Positions 24,752 to 34,872 of a stretch of DNA of 44,094 bases are shown here, piece by piece. The stretch is from Leptolyngbyaceae cyanobacterium C42_A2020_001 (lineage in GTDB: Bacteria; Cyanobacteriota; Cyanobacteriia; Leptolyngbyales; Leptolyngbyaceae). The position numbers and the translations under genes were made by a program. Each line of letters opens with the position of its first letter. Position 1 is the stretch's first letter. The stretch spans positions 1 through 44,094 of the forward strand of contig JACYLN010000042.1 in NCBI GenBank assembly GCA_015272515.1, written 5' to 3'. The notes beneath the pieces were generated by a model. That model saw only the letters and a list, made by a program, of their open reading frames with translations. It was not told where the DNA came from and searched no databases.

Positions 24752-27700
24752 TTACTCAATGCCTTCGATCCGGTCTTCTACTTCCTGGTACAGCTCACGC
24801 AGGCGATCGAGGTTGGCTTCGCTGGTGTCCCAGTAGCCGCGACCATTGGCTTCCAGCAGGGTCGTCACCATCTTGCGGAAGGAGTTGGGGTTAAGGTTCA
24901 TCAACCGTTTGCACATTTCTTCGTCTTTGAAGAAGGTGGTGTTGGTGTCCTCATACACCCAGTTATCGACCGCATCTGCGGTTGCCGACCAGCCCATCGT
25001 GTTGACCAACCGCTTCGACAGTTCCCGCACTCCCTCGTAACCGTGGGAGAGCATCCCCTCGTACCATTTGGGGTTCAGCAGTTTGGTGCGAGAGTCGAGC
25101 CGGATGGTTTCTGACAGGGTACGAATCTGGGCGTTGGCAGTGGTGGTGTCTGCCATGTAAGCGGCAGGCTTTTTGCCATCATCCCGCAACCGCGCCACGA
25201 TCTTGGTGGGGTCAGAGTCGTAATAGTGGGAAACATCCGTCAGCGAGATCTCCGACGAGTCGAGGTTCTGGAAGGTGACATCGGCTGTTTTCAAGGATGC
25301 CTTAAACAGATCCTCGCTTTGCTCCATCATGCCGGGGCTATCAGAAGAGAAAGCAAAGCCCTTCCGGGAGAGGTACATATTTTGCAGTTCCTCTTCGTTT
25401 TCCCAAGTGCCGTTTTCCACCGCCAGGTTGATGTTGGACGAGTAGGAACCGGAAGCGTTGGAGAAGACGCGGGTGGCTGCCTGCCGTAGGGATAATCCCA
25501 TTTCTTCCGCCTGTTTGAGCGCGTGCTTGCGAACAAAGTTCATTTCCAATGGCTCATCAGCTTCCGCTGCCATTTTCACGGCTTTGTCGAGCAGTGCCAT
25601 CTGGTTGATAAACAGGTCGCGGAACACCCCGGAGCAGTTGATGACTACATCCACACGGGGGCGACCCAATTCTTCCAGCGGAATCAGTTCCAGCTTGTTC
25701 ACTCGCCCTAATGAGTCGGGAACAGGCTTGACACCAACCATCCAGAGAATTTGGGCAAGAGATTCGCCGTAGGTCTTGATGTTGTCGGTGCCCCAAAGGA
25801 CGCAGGCAATGGTTTCGGGATAATTGCCGCCGTTTTCTGCTGCCTGCCGTGCCAGCAGGCGATCGACCACGACCTTTGCCGATTTGACAGCGGCGGCTGT
25901 GGGGATGGATTGGGGATCGAGGGCATGGATGTTTTTGCCAGTAGGCAGTACATCAGGGTTACGGATGGGATCACCACCGGGACCGGGCTGAATGTATTGA
26001 CCATCCAATCCAATCAGCAATGCGCCCAGTTCGTTATCGGCAACGACCTGCTTGAGGCAGAACTGGAGGTACGCAAACAAGGGCGTAAGGGCTTCTGTAT
26101 CTACCTGGTTGTAGCCCAGATGATGCAGTGCTTCGACCCAGGGTTCTTTTTTGTTGCCGAAACTGAACAAGTTACCCAACATGGAGGTTCTGGAGACGCG
26201 CCCTTCTTCGTCAATTTGGGCGTGCACCATGGCCGTTACCGCTGCGCGGACTGCCTGATTGATGCTGTTCAACAGGCTGACATCTTCCAACACGCCCCGA
26301 TCGCTGTTGGCGTAAATTTCGTCAATGTCGCGGTTGATGCTGTTGGCAATGATCCGTTGCAGGCTAAGGATGCTGTCTTCCTCCCGATCCAGTCCGGCAA
26401 TGTTGACCAGCGTGGCGATCGCTTCCTCCGCACTGGGGGGTTTGCCAACGACGTGCAGCCCGCAGGGCAACAGGCGAGATTCGATCTCCATCAGCTTGAT
26501 ATAGACTTTGCCAACGATGGTATCGCGCTCCTCTGAGGTCATGTCAGCAGCGCTGGCTTCCGGCAAGTCCACATCCTTATCCAGGTTGCAGAGTCGGGCT
26601 TTGTCCATAATCGTATCGACGATCTGGGCACCCCGTCCCGTATCTTTCAAGGTCTGGTAAGAGCCGATCAGTTCGCTCAGTTCTTTCAACCCCTTGTACA
26701 ATCCAGCATTTTCAGCGGGAGGGGTGAGATAACTAATGGTTTCGGCATAGCTGCGCCGTTTGGCGATCGTCGCTTCCGAGGGGTTGTTTGCCGCGTAGTA
26801 GTAGAGGTTGGGAATCGTGCCGATCAGGCTATCGGGGAAACACTCGCCCGACATGCCAATCTGTTTACCGGGCATGAACTCCAGCGACCCATGAGTGCCA
26901 AAGTGCAACACAGCATCTGCCTGCCAAATACGTTCCAGGTAAGTGTAGTAGGCGGCGAACCCATGATGGGGACTGGCAGAACGGGAGAACAGCAAGCGCA
27001 TGGGGTCGCCTTCGTACCCGAAGGTGGGCTGCACACCGATGAACACATTGCCAAAGGATCTGCCATACACCAGCAGGTTTTGCCCATCAGTATTGAGGTT
27101 GCCAGGAGGCGGACCCCAGGAGGGAATCAGGCGATCGCTGTAAGGAGTTAACCGCTCATACTCCTCAACCGACATTTTGTAGGCGACATTGAGTTCAGGG
27201 CTGTTGTACTGCGCCTGGGCATTGTGCAGCACTTCTAGCATCAACTTTTCCGGATCGTCGGGCAAACCTTGCACGTCATAGCCGTTGTCGCGCAAGGCTT
27301 CCATCACTTTGTGAATCGAGCCGAACACATCCAGGTAAGCTGCCGTACCGACATTGCCTTTGTCCGGTGGGAAGCTGAAGACCGTGATGGCAACCCGCTT
27401 GTGGAGCTTGGGTTTGCGCCGCAGGTTGGCCCATTTCATCGCCCGTTGGGCGATCGCTTCTACCCGGTCTTGCAGGGCGATCGCTTTCCCAGTTGCCCCA
27501 TCTCGACCAGAAAGAATAATCGGTTCAATCCCGCCATCCAGTTCCGGCAGGGCGATTTGCAGGGCTACCTGAATTGGGTGCAGTCCCAACTCACTTTCTT
27601 GCCACTCTTCCGTGGTTTGGAACACCAGCGGCAACGCCACCATGTAGGGACGGTTCAACCGCTTCAACGCTTCTACAGCTTTGGGATGATCTTGTCGAGC

Positions 27701-28753
27701 GGGTCCACCAACGAGGGCAAACCCCGTGAGGGAAACCACCACATCCACAATCGGTGTGGTTTTGCTGATGGGGTCATAGAAGAACGCATCTACAGGTTTA
27801 GAAAAATCCAGTCCACCCGCAAACACCGGAATCACCCGTGCGCCCATCGCTTCCAGTTCCGACACCATCGCAACATAGTGGGCATCATCCCCAGTGACCA
27901 GGTGAGTTCGCTGCAACACCAACCCCACTGTCGGCACCAGTGGATCTTTCATATCGTCCGAGATGTCTTTGCGGGAGTTGAACCAATTGAGATATTCTTT
28001 GACATCCTCAAACATCTGGGTTGCCATGGGGTGCCAGATGCCCAAATCGGGGAATGTCTGCGGATCGGCGTATTGAATTGGTGCCAGACTTTCTGCTGTG
28101 TCGCCCTCATTCTTGAACACATACTGATCTGCCAGCATCAGCAGGAAGTTTTCCAGGTTCTCGGCATTACCGCCCAGCCAGTATTGAAAACTGAGCATGA
28201 AGTTCCGGGCATCCTGCGCCTTTTCCACTGGCAGATATTTGAGCACGGTAGGTAGGGTGCGGAGCAGTTTCAGCATGGCATCCTGAAATCCGGCTCCTGA
28301 CTTCTCCTTGCGCTTCTTCATGAAATTGGCAATCACACTCTTGGACTGCCCAATTTGCGACAACGAGAAGCTGCCCATCTTATTCAGACGCATCACTTGC
28401 GGCATCGAGGGGAAGACTACAGCTACATCCAGGCGATCGCGATAGGGTTCCACCGCTGCCACCAACTTGTCTGCCAGGTCTTCCAGAAAGATCAGCGATG
28501 CAATGAAGATATTGGCCTGTGCCACATCCCGCTTGAAGTCTTCGTAGTTATCGGCATCCCGCAGTTCTTCAATCAGGTATCCGCTGATTTCAACGGCGAT
28601 GCTGGGGTGATGGTCATTAATCGAACGAACAGCAGCAGAGAGAGAGCTTTGGTATTGAGGCTCTAGCACGACATAGACCACTTTTACCAGGCGACGACCC
28701 CGCAGGTCTTCTGGGGCGATGTGCCGGATGGTGGGCTTGACGTGAGTGAACAT
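24752..28753 (-). CDS. chlH: Magnesium chelatase subunit H
   Basis: The 1333-residue protein is the large, porphyrin-binding subunit of Mg chelatase, which with ChlI and ChlD inserts Mg into protoporphyrin IX at the branch to chlorophyll. Length and sequence match cyanobacterial Chl[18 protein letters not shown] at the start, [38 protein letters not shown] (a conserved His-containing block), [20 protein letters not shown] and the C-terminal [11 protein letters not shown]. The ATG at 28753 has AGGAG nine bases ahead; an in-frame start at 28780 is less likely. The overall frame is intact. It lies between the two flavodiiron genes, and all three read on the minus strand. A cobaltochelatase CobN is excluded by the closer match to ChlH at both ends. 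Confidence 0.95.
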   Translation of the reverse strand: MFTHVKPTIRHIAPEDLRGRRLVKVVYVVLEPQYQSSLSAAVRSINDHHPSIAVEISGYLIEELRDADNYEDFKRDVAQANIFIASLIFLEDLADKLVAAVEPYRDRLDVAVVFPSMPQVMRLNKMGSFSLSQIGQSKSVIANFMKKRKEKSGAGFQDAMLKLLRTLPTVLKYLPVEKAQDARNFMLSFQYWLGGNAENLENFLLMLADQYVFKNEGDTAESLAPIQYADPQTFPDLGIWHPMATQMFEDVKEYLNWFNSRKDISDDMKDPLVPTVGLVLQRTHLVTGDDAHYVAMVSELEAMGARVIPVFAGGLDFSKPVDAFFYDPISKTTPIVDVVVSLTGFALVGGPARQDHPKAVEALKRLNRPYMVALPLVFQTTEEWQESELGLHPIQVALQIALPELDGGIEPIILSGRDGATGKAIALQDRVEAIAQRAMKWANLRRKPKLHKRVAITVFSFPPDKGNVGTAAYLDVFGSIHKVMEALRDNGYDVQGLPDDPEKLMLEVLHNAQAQYNSPELNVAYKMSVEEYERLTPYSDRLIPSWGPPPGNLNTDGQNLLVYGRSFGNVFIGVQPTFGYEGDPMRLLFSRSASPHHGFAAYYTYLERIWQADAVLHFGTHGSLEFMPGKQIGMSGECFPDSLIGTIPNLYYYAANNPSEATIAKRRSYAETISYLTPPAENAGLYKGLKELSELIGSYQTLKDTGRGAQIVDTIMDKARLCNLDKDVDLPEASAADMTSEERDTIVGKVYIKLMEIESRLLPCGLHVVGKPPSAEEAIATLVNIAGLDREEDSILSLQRIIANSINRDIDEIYANSDRGVLEDVSLLNSINQAVRAAVTAMVHAQIDEEGRVSRTSMLGNLFSFGNKKEPWVEALHHLGYNQVDTEALTPLFAYLQFCLKQVVADNELGALLIGLDGQYIQPGPGGDPIRNPDVLPTGKNIHALDPQSIPTAAAVKSAKVVVDRLLARQAAENGGNYPETIACVLWGTDNIKTYGESLAQILWMVGVKPVPDSLGRVNKLELIPLEELGRPRVDVVINCSGVFRDLFINQMALLDKAVKMAAEADEPLEMNFVRKHALKQAEEMGLSLRQAATRVFSNASGSYSSNINLAVENGTWENEEELQNMYLSRKGFAFSSDSPGMMEQSEDLFKASLKTADVTFQNLDSSEISLTDVSHYYDSDPTKIVARLRDDGKKPAAYMADTTTANAQIRTLSETIRLDSRTKLLNPKWYEGMLSHGYEGVRELSKRLVNTMGWSATADAVDNWVYEDTNTTFFKDEEMCKRLMNLNPNSFRKMVTTLLEANGRGYWDTSEANLDRLRELYQEVEDRIEGIE

Positions 28754-29356
28754 GCGGTTAGGCTCCTTTGATGTGATCAAGAGCGGTCATTGTCAGCGAC
28801 GATTCGTTGCAGATCATGCTTTGCCCATTTCTACAAATTGGTGTAGAAAACGCAACAAAGAACAAACTGTGAATCGTAAGTAACAGGTGTGTTAACTGAC
28901 CGCAGTGAAACGTTGCACAAATTTGTTTGTACCAGAAAAGCGTTAGCAGATGGGCATTCTGGCTCTTAACCGACACAATTTGATAAAAAGACAGAAATTT
29001 TAATTCATATTTGTTTGCATTTTTGAGAAGCATTTACTCGCAATAAATTTGCAAAACTTAACAATTTCTTTGTTTCGCCTGACTGATTCAATTGGGAGAT
29101 CTCTTAAAGTACCGACAAATCCTATATCGCCCTCATCTCTAATCTTTCTCCCAGTGCTGGGCTGCGGGTACACAAATCTCGGTTTCGTCTAGAAATTCTA
29201 CCGGGGGGAAGCCCCCCGCCCCCCGCTTTTTGGGGTCCTAACTCCCGTTCGGCTGAACTCACGTCGAAGCTCAACCCCCCAAAAAAAGTCTCTGTAAAAG
29301 CTGCTCAACTCTGTGGGAGACGTTATTGGATAGTCTGAGATCTCTCCATAGGGAAA
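28754..29356. other. Intergenic region upstream of chlH
   Basis: About 600 bases free of credible genes. The half nearest chlH is AT-rich and should hold its promoter and a long leader. The half near 29200 holds a GC-rich hairpin and a C-rich tract. Beyond 29356 a dispersed repeat begins. Confidence 0.4.
29203..29217. repeat. GC-rich hairpin GGGGGG-AAG-CCCCCC
   Basis: Six G (29203-29208) and six C (29212-29217) flank AAG. It is followed on the plus strand by a second C-run, GCTTTTTGGGG, giving a nested GC stem and a T tract. Read on plus it could end a transcript, but no plus-strand gene lies upstream; more likely it is a mobile-repeat remnant or palindrome. Confidence 0.4.
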
Positions 29357-29461
29357 TATCGCAGTACTGCTATAGGTTAGGACTATAGAACTGCTGAAAG
29401 TACTGAAGTAACTAGATTGCGCTCAGCACTCAGTCCTCAGCACTCAGTACTTTGCCATATC
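29357..29461 (+). repeat. Dispersed ~105-bp repeat, copy A
   Basis: This block matches the reverse complement of 39653-39760 at roughly 88 percent by eye, with one 2-base indel. It starts with a palindrome of the TATAGCNGTACTGCTATA type, has a TATAG-7-CTATA inverted repeat, and ends with four heptamers CTCAGCA, CTCAGTC, CTCAGCA and CTCAGTA (29422-29449). It lies about 20 bases from the stop of the YdcF gene. Confidence 0.8.
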
Positions 29462-29480
29462 ATGTCGTCTCAACCGGAGA

Positions 29481-30278
29481 TTACACCCAGCCGCGTAGCC
29501 AGTAGACCACGATGCCGACGTATTCTTTCAAGGCGCGAGTCGTCATTCGCAAGCGCTCGGTTTCTGGCAACAGGCTCAAGGTGAGGGCTTGGGGACTGTC
29601 GCTGAATTCTTGGCGATCGCCCTCGGCTACCCAATAATCTGTCTGAGCAGGAGTCGCATCCATCCCCAGTTTTTTGAAAATCGCCAGCGATCGCGGCATA
29701 TGCAGAGCGGAGGTCACCAACAGGATGCGGCGAATATTTTGCGCCTCCATAATTTGTTTCGTGTTCACGGCATTTTCGCGAGTATTGCGGGAAGTCGGCT
29801 CTTGCACGATCGCCGTCTTGGGTACCCCCATTGCTTCCAGCAAAATCGCCATATCTTCCGACTCTGGCGTAAAGTTGTCTCCTTCCCAGTCCACCCGCCC
29901 ACCGCTGACGATGATCTTGGGTGCCTTACCGGCTTTATACAAATTGGCAGCATGGAGGACGCGATCGCCCTCATCTGCTACATCCACCCAGGGGCGCGGT
30001 GGGACTCCTGCTTTCGTGCACCCCCCTAACACCACGATCGCATCGGCTTTAGGTAACTCTGTTTGAGGGAGGTTCTGATATTCCAGCGATCGCACCAGCC
30101 AATCACTCACCCAGGCGTTACTACCAACGAGCAGCACGATTAAGGCGAGGGCGATCGGCACGGTCGCCAACCTCGGCTTGCGCCACAGCAGCAAGATCAA
30201 TGCCACCAGCAGCAGTAAACAGGCTAAACCCAACGGATACAGGAATAGGGGCAGCAGTTTAGATAGAAAGAGAAACAT
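29481..30278 (-). CDS. YdcF/ElyC-family membrane protein (DUF218)
   Basis: The 265-residue protein belongs to the YdcF/SanA/ElyC group. Two N-terminal membrane helices (about 8-30 and 37-57) precede a DUF218 domain with the family motifs ADAIVVLGG (about 78-86), KIIVSGG (123-129), TSRNTRENA (around 161-169) and VTSALHMPRS (about 187-196). ElyC in E. coli influences peptidoglycan and undecaprenyl-phosphate metabolism; the biochemical activity is not known. It is followed downstream on the same strand by the dispersed repeat and then chlH. Confidence 0.85.
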   Translation of the reverse strand: MFLFLSKLLPLFLYPLGLACLLLLVALILLLWRKPRLATVPIALALIVLLVGSNAWVSDWLVRSLEYQNLPQTELPKADAIVVLGGCTKAGVPPRPWVDVADEGDRVLHAANLYKAGKAPKIIVSGGRVDWEGDNFTPESEDMAILLEAMGVPKTAIVQEPTSRNTRENAVNTKQIMEAQNIRRILLVTSALHMPRSLAIFKKLGMDATPAQTDYWVAEGDRQEFSDSPQALTLSLLPETERLRMTTRALKEYVGIVVYWLRGWV

Positions 30279-30409
30279 CTAAGCATGGGCTTTGAGACTG
30301 CGAATCCATCTTAGTTTTTTTGATCGTCTAGGTCATTCTGAATCAATCGTTATCAAGCTAAAATTTCACTGTGAAGCCCAATCCCAGCCTTAATTAGGAG
30401 TTGATAAAA

Positions 30410-31162
30410 ATGTCTCCTGAAATCACTCCAAACCTGCAAACGCAATCTGCGGCAGTGATAGATTGGCCGCAACCGCCAACCAACTTGATTTTTGATGATG
30501 AAGAACCATTGGAGTCGAATCGCCATCGAGTTGCCATGAATTTGCTGATCCGTTCCTTCAAACACGGTGGAACAACGCGGCAGGATATTTTTGTGGGCGG
30601 CAATATGTTCGTTTACTACAGCAGCGAACAGGTCAAAAATCGTGATTTTCGAGGTCCTGACTTCTTTGTTGTGTTGGGGGTGAATAACGATCCGTCTCGC
30701 CTCGGTTGGGTAGTTTGGGAGGAAGGCGGACGGTATCCAGATGTGATCGTTGAACTGTTGTCTCCCAGTACGGAAACAGTCGATAGAGGCATTAAAAAAG
30801 ACCTGTACGAGCAGGTCTTCAAAACACGGGATTATTTTGTGTTCGACCCATTTAACCCTGGCTCCTTGCAGGGCTGGCATTTGAACCTGGAGCAAGGCTA
30901 TCAACCGCTTCGTCCCAACTCGCGCGGAAGGCTATGGTGTGAAGCGTTGGGCTTGTGGCTGGGCACATGGGACGGAACGATTGAGGGAGATACGGCGACC
31001 TGGCTCCGTTTCTACGACACGCTTGAGAATTTGGTGTTGTCTCCAGAGGAGTTTGCTCAACAAGAGGCAGAACGAGAACGACAACGAGCCGAACAGGAGC
31101 GACAACGAGCCGAACGATTGGCAGAACGGTTGAGGCAATTGGGCGAAGATCCTGATCGCTGA
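30410..31162 (+). CDS. Uma2-family (DUF820) PD-(D/E)XK nuclease-like protein
   Basis: A 250-residue member of the Uma2 family, which is greatly expanded in cyanobacteria and has a restriction-endonuclease-like fold. The fold residues are visible: D in RGPDFFVVLG (about residue 84), EL in PDVIVELLSPSTE (about 111-118), and KKDLYEQVFKTRDYFVFDP. The C-terminus is a highly charged coiled-coil tail (EAERERQRAEQERQRAERLAERLRQ), commonly seen in this family. AGGAG nine bases ahead fixes the ATG at 30410 over a TTG at 30401. Its cellular role is unknown. Flanking genes on the opposite strand are a YdcF gene and flv3. Confidence 0.82.
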   Translation: MSPEITPNLQTQSAAVIDWPQPPTNLIFDDEEPLESNRHRVAMNLLIRSFKHGGTTRQDIFVGGNMFVYYSSEQVKNRDFRGPDFFVVLGVNNDPSRLGWVVWEEGGRYPDVIVELLSPSTETVDRGIKKDLYEQVFKTRDYFVFDPFNPGSLQGWHLNLEQGYQPLRPNSRGRLWCEALGLWLGTWDGTIEGDTATWLRFYDTLENLVLSPEEFAQQEAERERQRAEQERQRAERLAERLRQLGEDPDR

Positions 31163-31188
31163 GAACGATCGCCCAATCGCCTATTCAA

Positions 31189-32916
31189 TTAGTAATGATT
31201 GCCGACTTTGCGATGGTGAACCGCTGTTAGCCCATCCGGTTTAGAGACCCGTCCCACATCAACGGTGCTGTACACCACCCAGTGATCGTCGCCTTCCATC
31301 CGGCTCACCACTTCACATTCCAGGTATGCCAGGGCATCGGCTAAAATTGGCGATCCGTTTGTCGCTGCGTAGGTTTTGATGCCTGCGAAGCGATCAGCTC
31401 CGGGCGGAAAGCGCTTGAGGAAGTGCTTCATTAAGGGTTGATAGTTGCCTTCTTCCAGCACGTTCAGCACAAAGCGATCGCCCGCGTGCATGAAGGATTC
31501 AATTGCTCGATCTTTGGCCACGGCAATCGTGATGCCCAACGGTTCTAAACTGGCTTGAGACACCCAGGATGCCAGCATGGCGCTGGAAGCTCCGCCCTTT
31601 TTCGCCGTAATAATGTATAGCCCGCCACTGATTCGACCCAGTGCCTTATCGAGGTCATTGTCGAGCGATTTCATTTGCTTGATGCTGCGATCGCGGGTTA
31701 GCCATTGTCCCAGGTCGGTGCCCGCCTCTTCACACAGTTGATAAGTCGCTTCCGTTGGGGTTTCTTTAATCAAAATGGGTGCAAACGCTTCGGTTACGCC
31801 AATTCCTTGCAACTTGTTCCGCAGCGGATAGACCGATTCATCGTCACCCCCACCGGACTCAAACAAGCCGAACGCCTGCTTGGAGTGCGTCGCTGCCAAA
31901 ATGGTACTCAGCAATGCATTTGTTTGCGCCGCTGCACTGCCCGATTGAGGTGGCATTCCGATCACAATCCCAGCAGCAATGTCCACCAGTTCCCGAACTT
32001 CTTGCGCGTCTACTTCCAGCAGGTCAACCAGTTCGACGACCACATCCGTTTTGGCGATGCCTTGAGCGATCGCGTGCGCCAGGCGATCGCTACAACCATA
32101 TTCCGACACATAAAACAAAGCCACCGTCGTCGCAGCTTTTGCCTGTTCCTGGCTCCAGGTGCGGTAGCGTCCCACCAGTTCGGGAATGTGATGGTGCAAT
32201 AGCGGTCCGTGCCCCGTGGCGATGGTGGTAATTGGTGGCAAATCTGCCATGCGCTTGAGGGCTGCCAGCACCGAGCGAGCATTGGGACCCATTAAGCAGT
32301 CGTAGTAAGTTTTATAGTCTGCATCGAGCAGTGCCAAATCTTCGTCGTAGGTTTGATCGTCGCAGTAGTGCATCCCAAACACGTCACAGGTGAAGAGGGT
32401 TTGCGTCCCGTGGTCGTAGGTAAGAATGGTGTCGGGCCAATGCAGATTGGGGGCAGAGACGAACTCTAACTCGTGCCCGTTGCCTAAATCCAGGCGATCG
32501 CCGCTTTTCACCAACTTGCGAGTAAACGGTTGATGCACCAAATCATCTAAAAACTGCATCGCCACTTTTGCGCCCACCACCGTAATGTTGGGATTGAGTT
32601 GCAATACATCTTTGACCAAGCCGCTATGGTCGGGTTCGGTGTGGCTAATGATCAAATAATCAATCTCTTGCGGGTCGATTAGCTCGGTCAACGCCTCCAG
32701 ATACAGCGATCGAAACTTTTCGTGGGAAGTGTCTACCAGTGCTACCTTTTCGCCGCGAATTAGAAACGAGTTATAGGTGGTGCCGTTTTCCAGGGCAAAC
32801 TCGATGTCGAAGCGATCGCGATCCCAATCGAGCGAGCGAATGGTGGTTGTGTCAGCAGCGATTTCAACCGTTTGTGTTGTAAGCCGGGTTTGGGGCTTTT
32901 CTGTGAGTGCGACCAT
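31189..32916 (-). CDS. flv3: Flavodiiron protein, Flv3 type
   Basis: A 575-residue class C flavodiiron protein: metallo-beta-lactamase domain with canonical diiron ligands (HTEPDH at about 90-95, then the NLHWPDT block and DVFGMHY), a flavodoxin domain (VALFYVSEYGCSDRLAHAIAQG) and a flavin-reductase domain (LGRISGGLYIITAKKGG). It is the catalytically normal half of the Flv1/Flv3 photoprotective O2-reducing pair and uses electrons from photosystem I. The start is the ATG at 32916 (MVALTEKP), as GGGAGG lies six bases ahead; a TTG two codons earlier is not needed. The Flv1-type partner lies 7 kb downstream on the same strand beyond chlH. Flv4 is the alternative, but no Flv2-Flv4 operon gene is seen. 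Confidence 0.82.
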   Translation of the reverse strand: MVALTEKPQTRLTTQTVEIAADTTTIRSLDWDRDRFDIEFALENGTTYNSFLIRGEKVALVDTSHEKFRSLYLEALTELIDPQEIDYLIISHTEPDHSGLVKDVLQLNPNITVVGAKVAMQFLDDLVHQPFTRKLVKSGDRLDLGNGHELEFVSAPNLHWPDTILTYDHGTQTLFTCDVFGMHYCDDQTYDEDLALLDADYKTYYDCLMGPNARSVLAALKRMADLPPITTIATGHGPLLHHHIPELVGRYRTWSQEQAKAATTVALFYVSEYGCSDRLAHAIAQGIAKTDVVVELVDLLEVDAQEVRELVDIAAGIVIGMPPQSGSAAAQTNALLSTILAATHSKQAFGLFESGGGDDESVYPLRNKLQGIGVTEAFAPILIKETPTEATYQLCEEAGTDLGQWLTRDRSIKQMKSLDNDLDKALGRISGGLYIITAKKGGASSAMLASWVSQASLEPLGITIAVAKDRAIESFMHAGDRFVLNVLEEGNYQPLMKHFLKRFPPGADRFAGIKTYAATNGSPILADALAYLECEVVSRMEGDDHWVVYSTVDVGRVSKPDGLTAVHHRKVGNHY

Positions 32917-33154
32917 GAACAACCTCCCGACGAGTCAAATAATGAAAAATTAAAAATGAGAAATCAAAAGCGTAAAACTTTGTTCTACTCCCTATCTTGA
33001 CGGTCTATTCAGTTTTTGTAAAGTTTTGTTAGGTAAACTTACTTATTAGCTGTACTTATAATTTTTTTGTCGTAAATTTTACTAATTTAATGATTCGAGC
33101 ACTCTTCATGGGTCAAGTGCCAGACTCAAATTAACTTTTCTGCCAACGCACTGC

Positions 33155-34111
33155 ATGAGAAACGCAATTTTAGGAAGTTTACTGGCTATTAGTTTTGCTG
33201 GTTTTAACGGGGATGTAGCGCCTCAGCCTGCGATCGCTCAACCAAATCCAGCGCAATCAAGCCCAGTGACTCCCGCTATCAAGGTGAAACTGTTGAGTCC
33301 GGGAACGGGCGATCGCCAGGTACTCCGGTTTAAGCCGGCGGTTGGCACGAAACAACTCAGCCTCATGAGTTTTGATCAAACAGTCTTGCTCAAACTGGCA
33401 GGGCAGTCGTTGCCGTCTGTAGCTTTGCCGCTGGTAACCACTTCTATTGAAGTGGTGGTGACGAAGGTGGATGCAAATGGCGATATTCATTACCAGTTCC
33501 GCTATCCAGAGGTGGATGTGGCAGCAAAACCGGGTGTGCAGCCAACCGTGGTTGAAGTCATGCGATCGCAACTGAAAAGTTTGCAAGAGATTCGTGGCTC
33601 GTTTGTGATGAGCGATCGTGGATACATCAAAACTGCTCGCTTCGATCTGCCAGAGAAGCTGGAACCCTCCACGCGGCAAATGCTTGAGCAGATGTCTCAA
33701 TCGGTGAATCAACTCTCCTTTCCGCTGCCGGAAGAACCTGTAGCGATCGGCGCGAAGTGGCAAGCCAGCAATTCACCTACACTCAATGGTATTACTCTGA
33801 CTCAAACTAGCACTTACGAATTAATCGATCTTAAAAATGGAGTGGCAACACTCAATCTTCAAGTTGAGCAACAAGCATCGCAGCAACGTATCACCACTCC
33901 AGCGCCCGTACTGAATCTACAAATGCAGTTGAAATCTCTTACGTCTCAAGCGAAAGGACAATCGGTATTAGACCTCAACAAGCCTTTTGTGCAATCTGCC
34001 ACCCTCTCAATGGAATCAGCCAGCGAAATGGGGGTTACAAATCCTAAAACGTCTCAAGAAATAGATATGTCAATGCAAATGACAATCCAGTTAAAATTTC
34101 AACCGAAATGA
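33155..34111 (+). CDS. Exported protein of unknown function (DUF6263-like)
   Basis: The 318-residue protein has a signal peptide (MRNAILGSLLAISFAGFNG, likely cleaved after AIAQ near residue 29) and a single beta-rich domain. Repeated strands such as LLKLAGQSLPSVALPLVTTSIEVVVTKVDANGDIHYQF and GSFVMSDRGYIKTARFDLPE, then PLPEEPVAIGAKWQ, resemble the periplasmic DUF6263 fold, which is named from many cyanobacteria but not characterised. Its last residues are a strand of alternating Met and Thr. The gene is preceded by an AT-rich 240-base leader divergent from flv3 and is followed 17 bases on by coaX. Confidence 0.7.
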   Translation: MRNAILGSLLAISFAGFNGDVAPQPAIAQPNPAQSSPVTPAIKVKLLSPGTGDRQVLRFKPAVGTKQLSLMSFDQTVLLKLAGQSLPSVALPLVTTSIEVVVTKVDANGDIHYQFRYPEVDVAAKPGVQPTVVEVMRSQLKSLQEIRGSFVMSDRGYIKTARFDLPEKLEPSTRQMLEQMSQSVNQLSFPLPEEPVAIGAKWQASNSPTLNGITLTQTSTYELIDLKNGVATLNLQVEQQASQQRITTPAPVLNLQMQLKSLTSQAKGQSVLDLNKPFVQSATLSMESASEMGVTNPKTSQEIDMSMQMTIQLKFQPK

Positions 34112-34128
34112 TTGAATGATAGTGAAAC

Positions 34129-34872
34129 GTGGCTGAAATTTGGTTGGCGCTTATTATTGGAAACTCCCGCTTACACTGGGCACAGTTTGCAGGTGACAGT
34201 CTCCAGAAAACCTGGGATGAACCCCATTTGCCCAAGCCTGAGTCAGTCGAAAACCAGCCCCTAGTCCCCAGTCCCCACCCGCTCTGGATTGTCTCTGTCG
34301 TTCCAGAGCAAACTCGGTTTTGGATGAATTACCCACAAGTACGCGTTTTGACTCTCGATGATGTGCCACTGAGGGGGATGTATTCGACTCTAGGGCTTGA
34401 TCGCGCTCTGGCAGTGTGGGGAGCGATTGCAACTGTAGGAAGTCCGGTGCTGGTAATCGATGCCGGAACTTCGCTGACCTTTACCGGAGCCGATGCGAAT
34501 CATCAGTTAGTAGGTGGAGCGATCCTGCCTGGGCTGCGCCTGCAAGTTGAAGCATTAGGACGAAAAACCGCTGCTCTACCAACGATTGAACTGGGTCAGC
34601 AGTCAAATACTCTTCCAGGTCGTTGGGCGTTGGAGACGGAAGGCGCGATCGCTAGCGGCATTCTGCATACCCTGTTAGCAGGCCTGCAGTCATTCATTGC
34701 CGATTGGAGATACCGTTTTCCCCAGAGCCAGGTAGTCATGACCGGGGGAGACGGTCAGATCTTGTATGCAGGGCTTCAACAGCAGGCACCAACCCTGGCT
34801 GCCTCCATCAAGCTTGATCTGCACCTCATCTTCAAAGGCATTCAGACGATCAAGTGCCAGAAGTCAAATTAA
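34129..34872 (+). CDS. coaX: Type III pantothenate kinase
   Basis: The 247-residue enzyme phosphorylates pantothenate in the first step of coenzyme A synthesis. It has the ASKHA-fold motifs of Coa[13 protein letters not shown] at the N-terminus (the usual Asp of DxGN is Ile here, as in related cyanobacterial proteins), [16 protein letters not shown] (about 107-122), [15 protein letters not shown] and [13 protein letters not shown]. The start is a GTG with an in-frame stop six bases upstream, so there is no earlier option. It overlaps the end of pheS by four bases in a convergent arrangement. A fully active enzyme depends on the cyanobacterial replacement of the N-terminal Asp being tolerated. 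Confidence 0.85.
   Translation: MAEIWLALIIGNSRLHWAQFAGDSLQKTWDEPHLPKPESVENQPLVPSPHPLWIVSVVPEQTRFWMNYPQVRVLTLDDVPLRGMYSTLGLDRALAVWGAIATVGSPVLVIDAGTSLTFTGADANHQLVGGAILPGLRLQVEALGRKTAALPTIELGQQSNTLPGRWALETEGAIASGILHTLLAGLQSFIADWRYRFPQSQVVMTGGDGQILYAGLQQQAPTLAASIKLDLHLIFKGIQTIKCQKSN

Noticed and set aside
25751-28255. Long plus-strand frames opposite chlH (up to 328 codons).
   Set aside because: They are antisense shadows of the GC-biased chlH codons; the translations lack any domain and have no promoter or ribosome-binding sites.
22172-32916. Reading the flavodiiron pair as the flv4-sll0218-flv2 operon.
   Set aside because: The two genes are not adjacent, no sll0218-like membrane protein lies between, and chlH and others intervene. 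The Flv1/Flv3 reading fits better.
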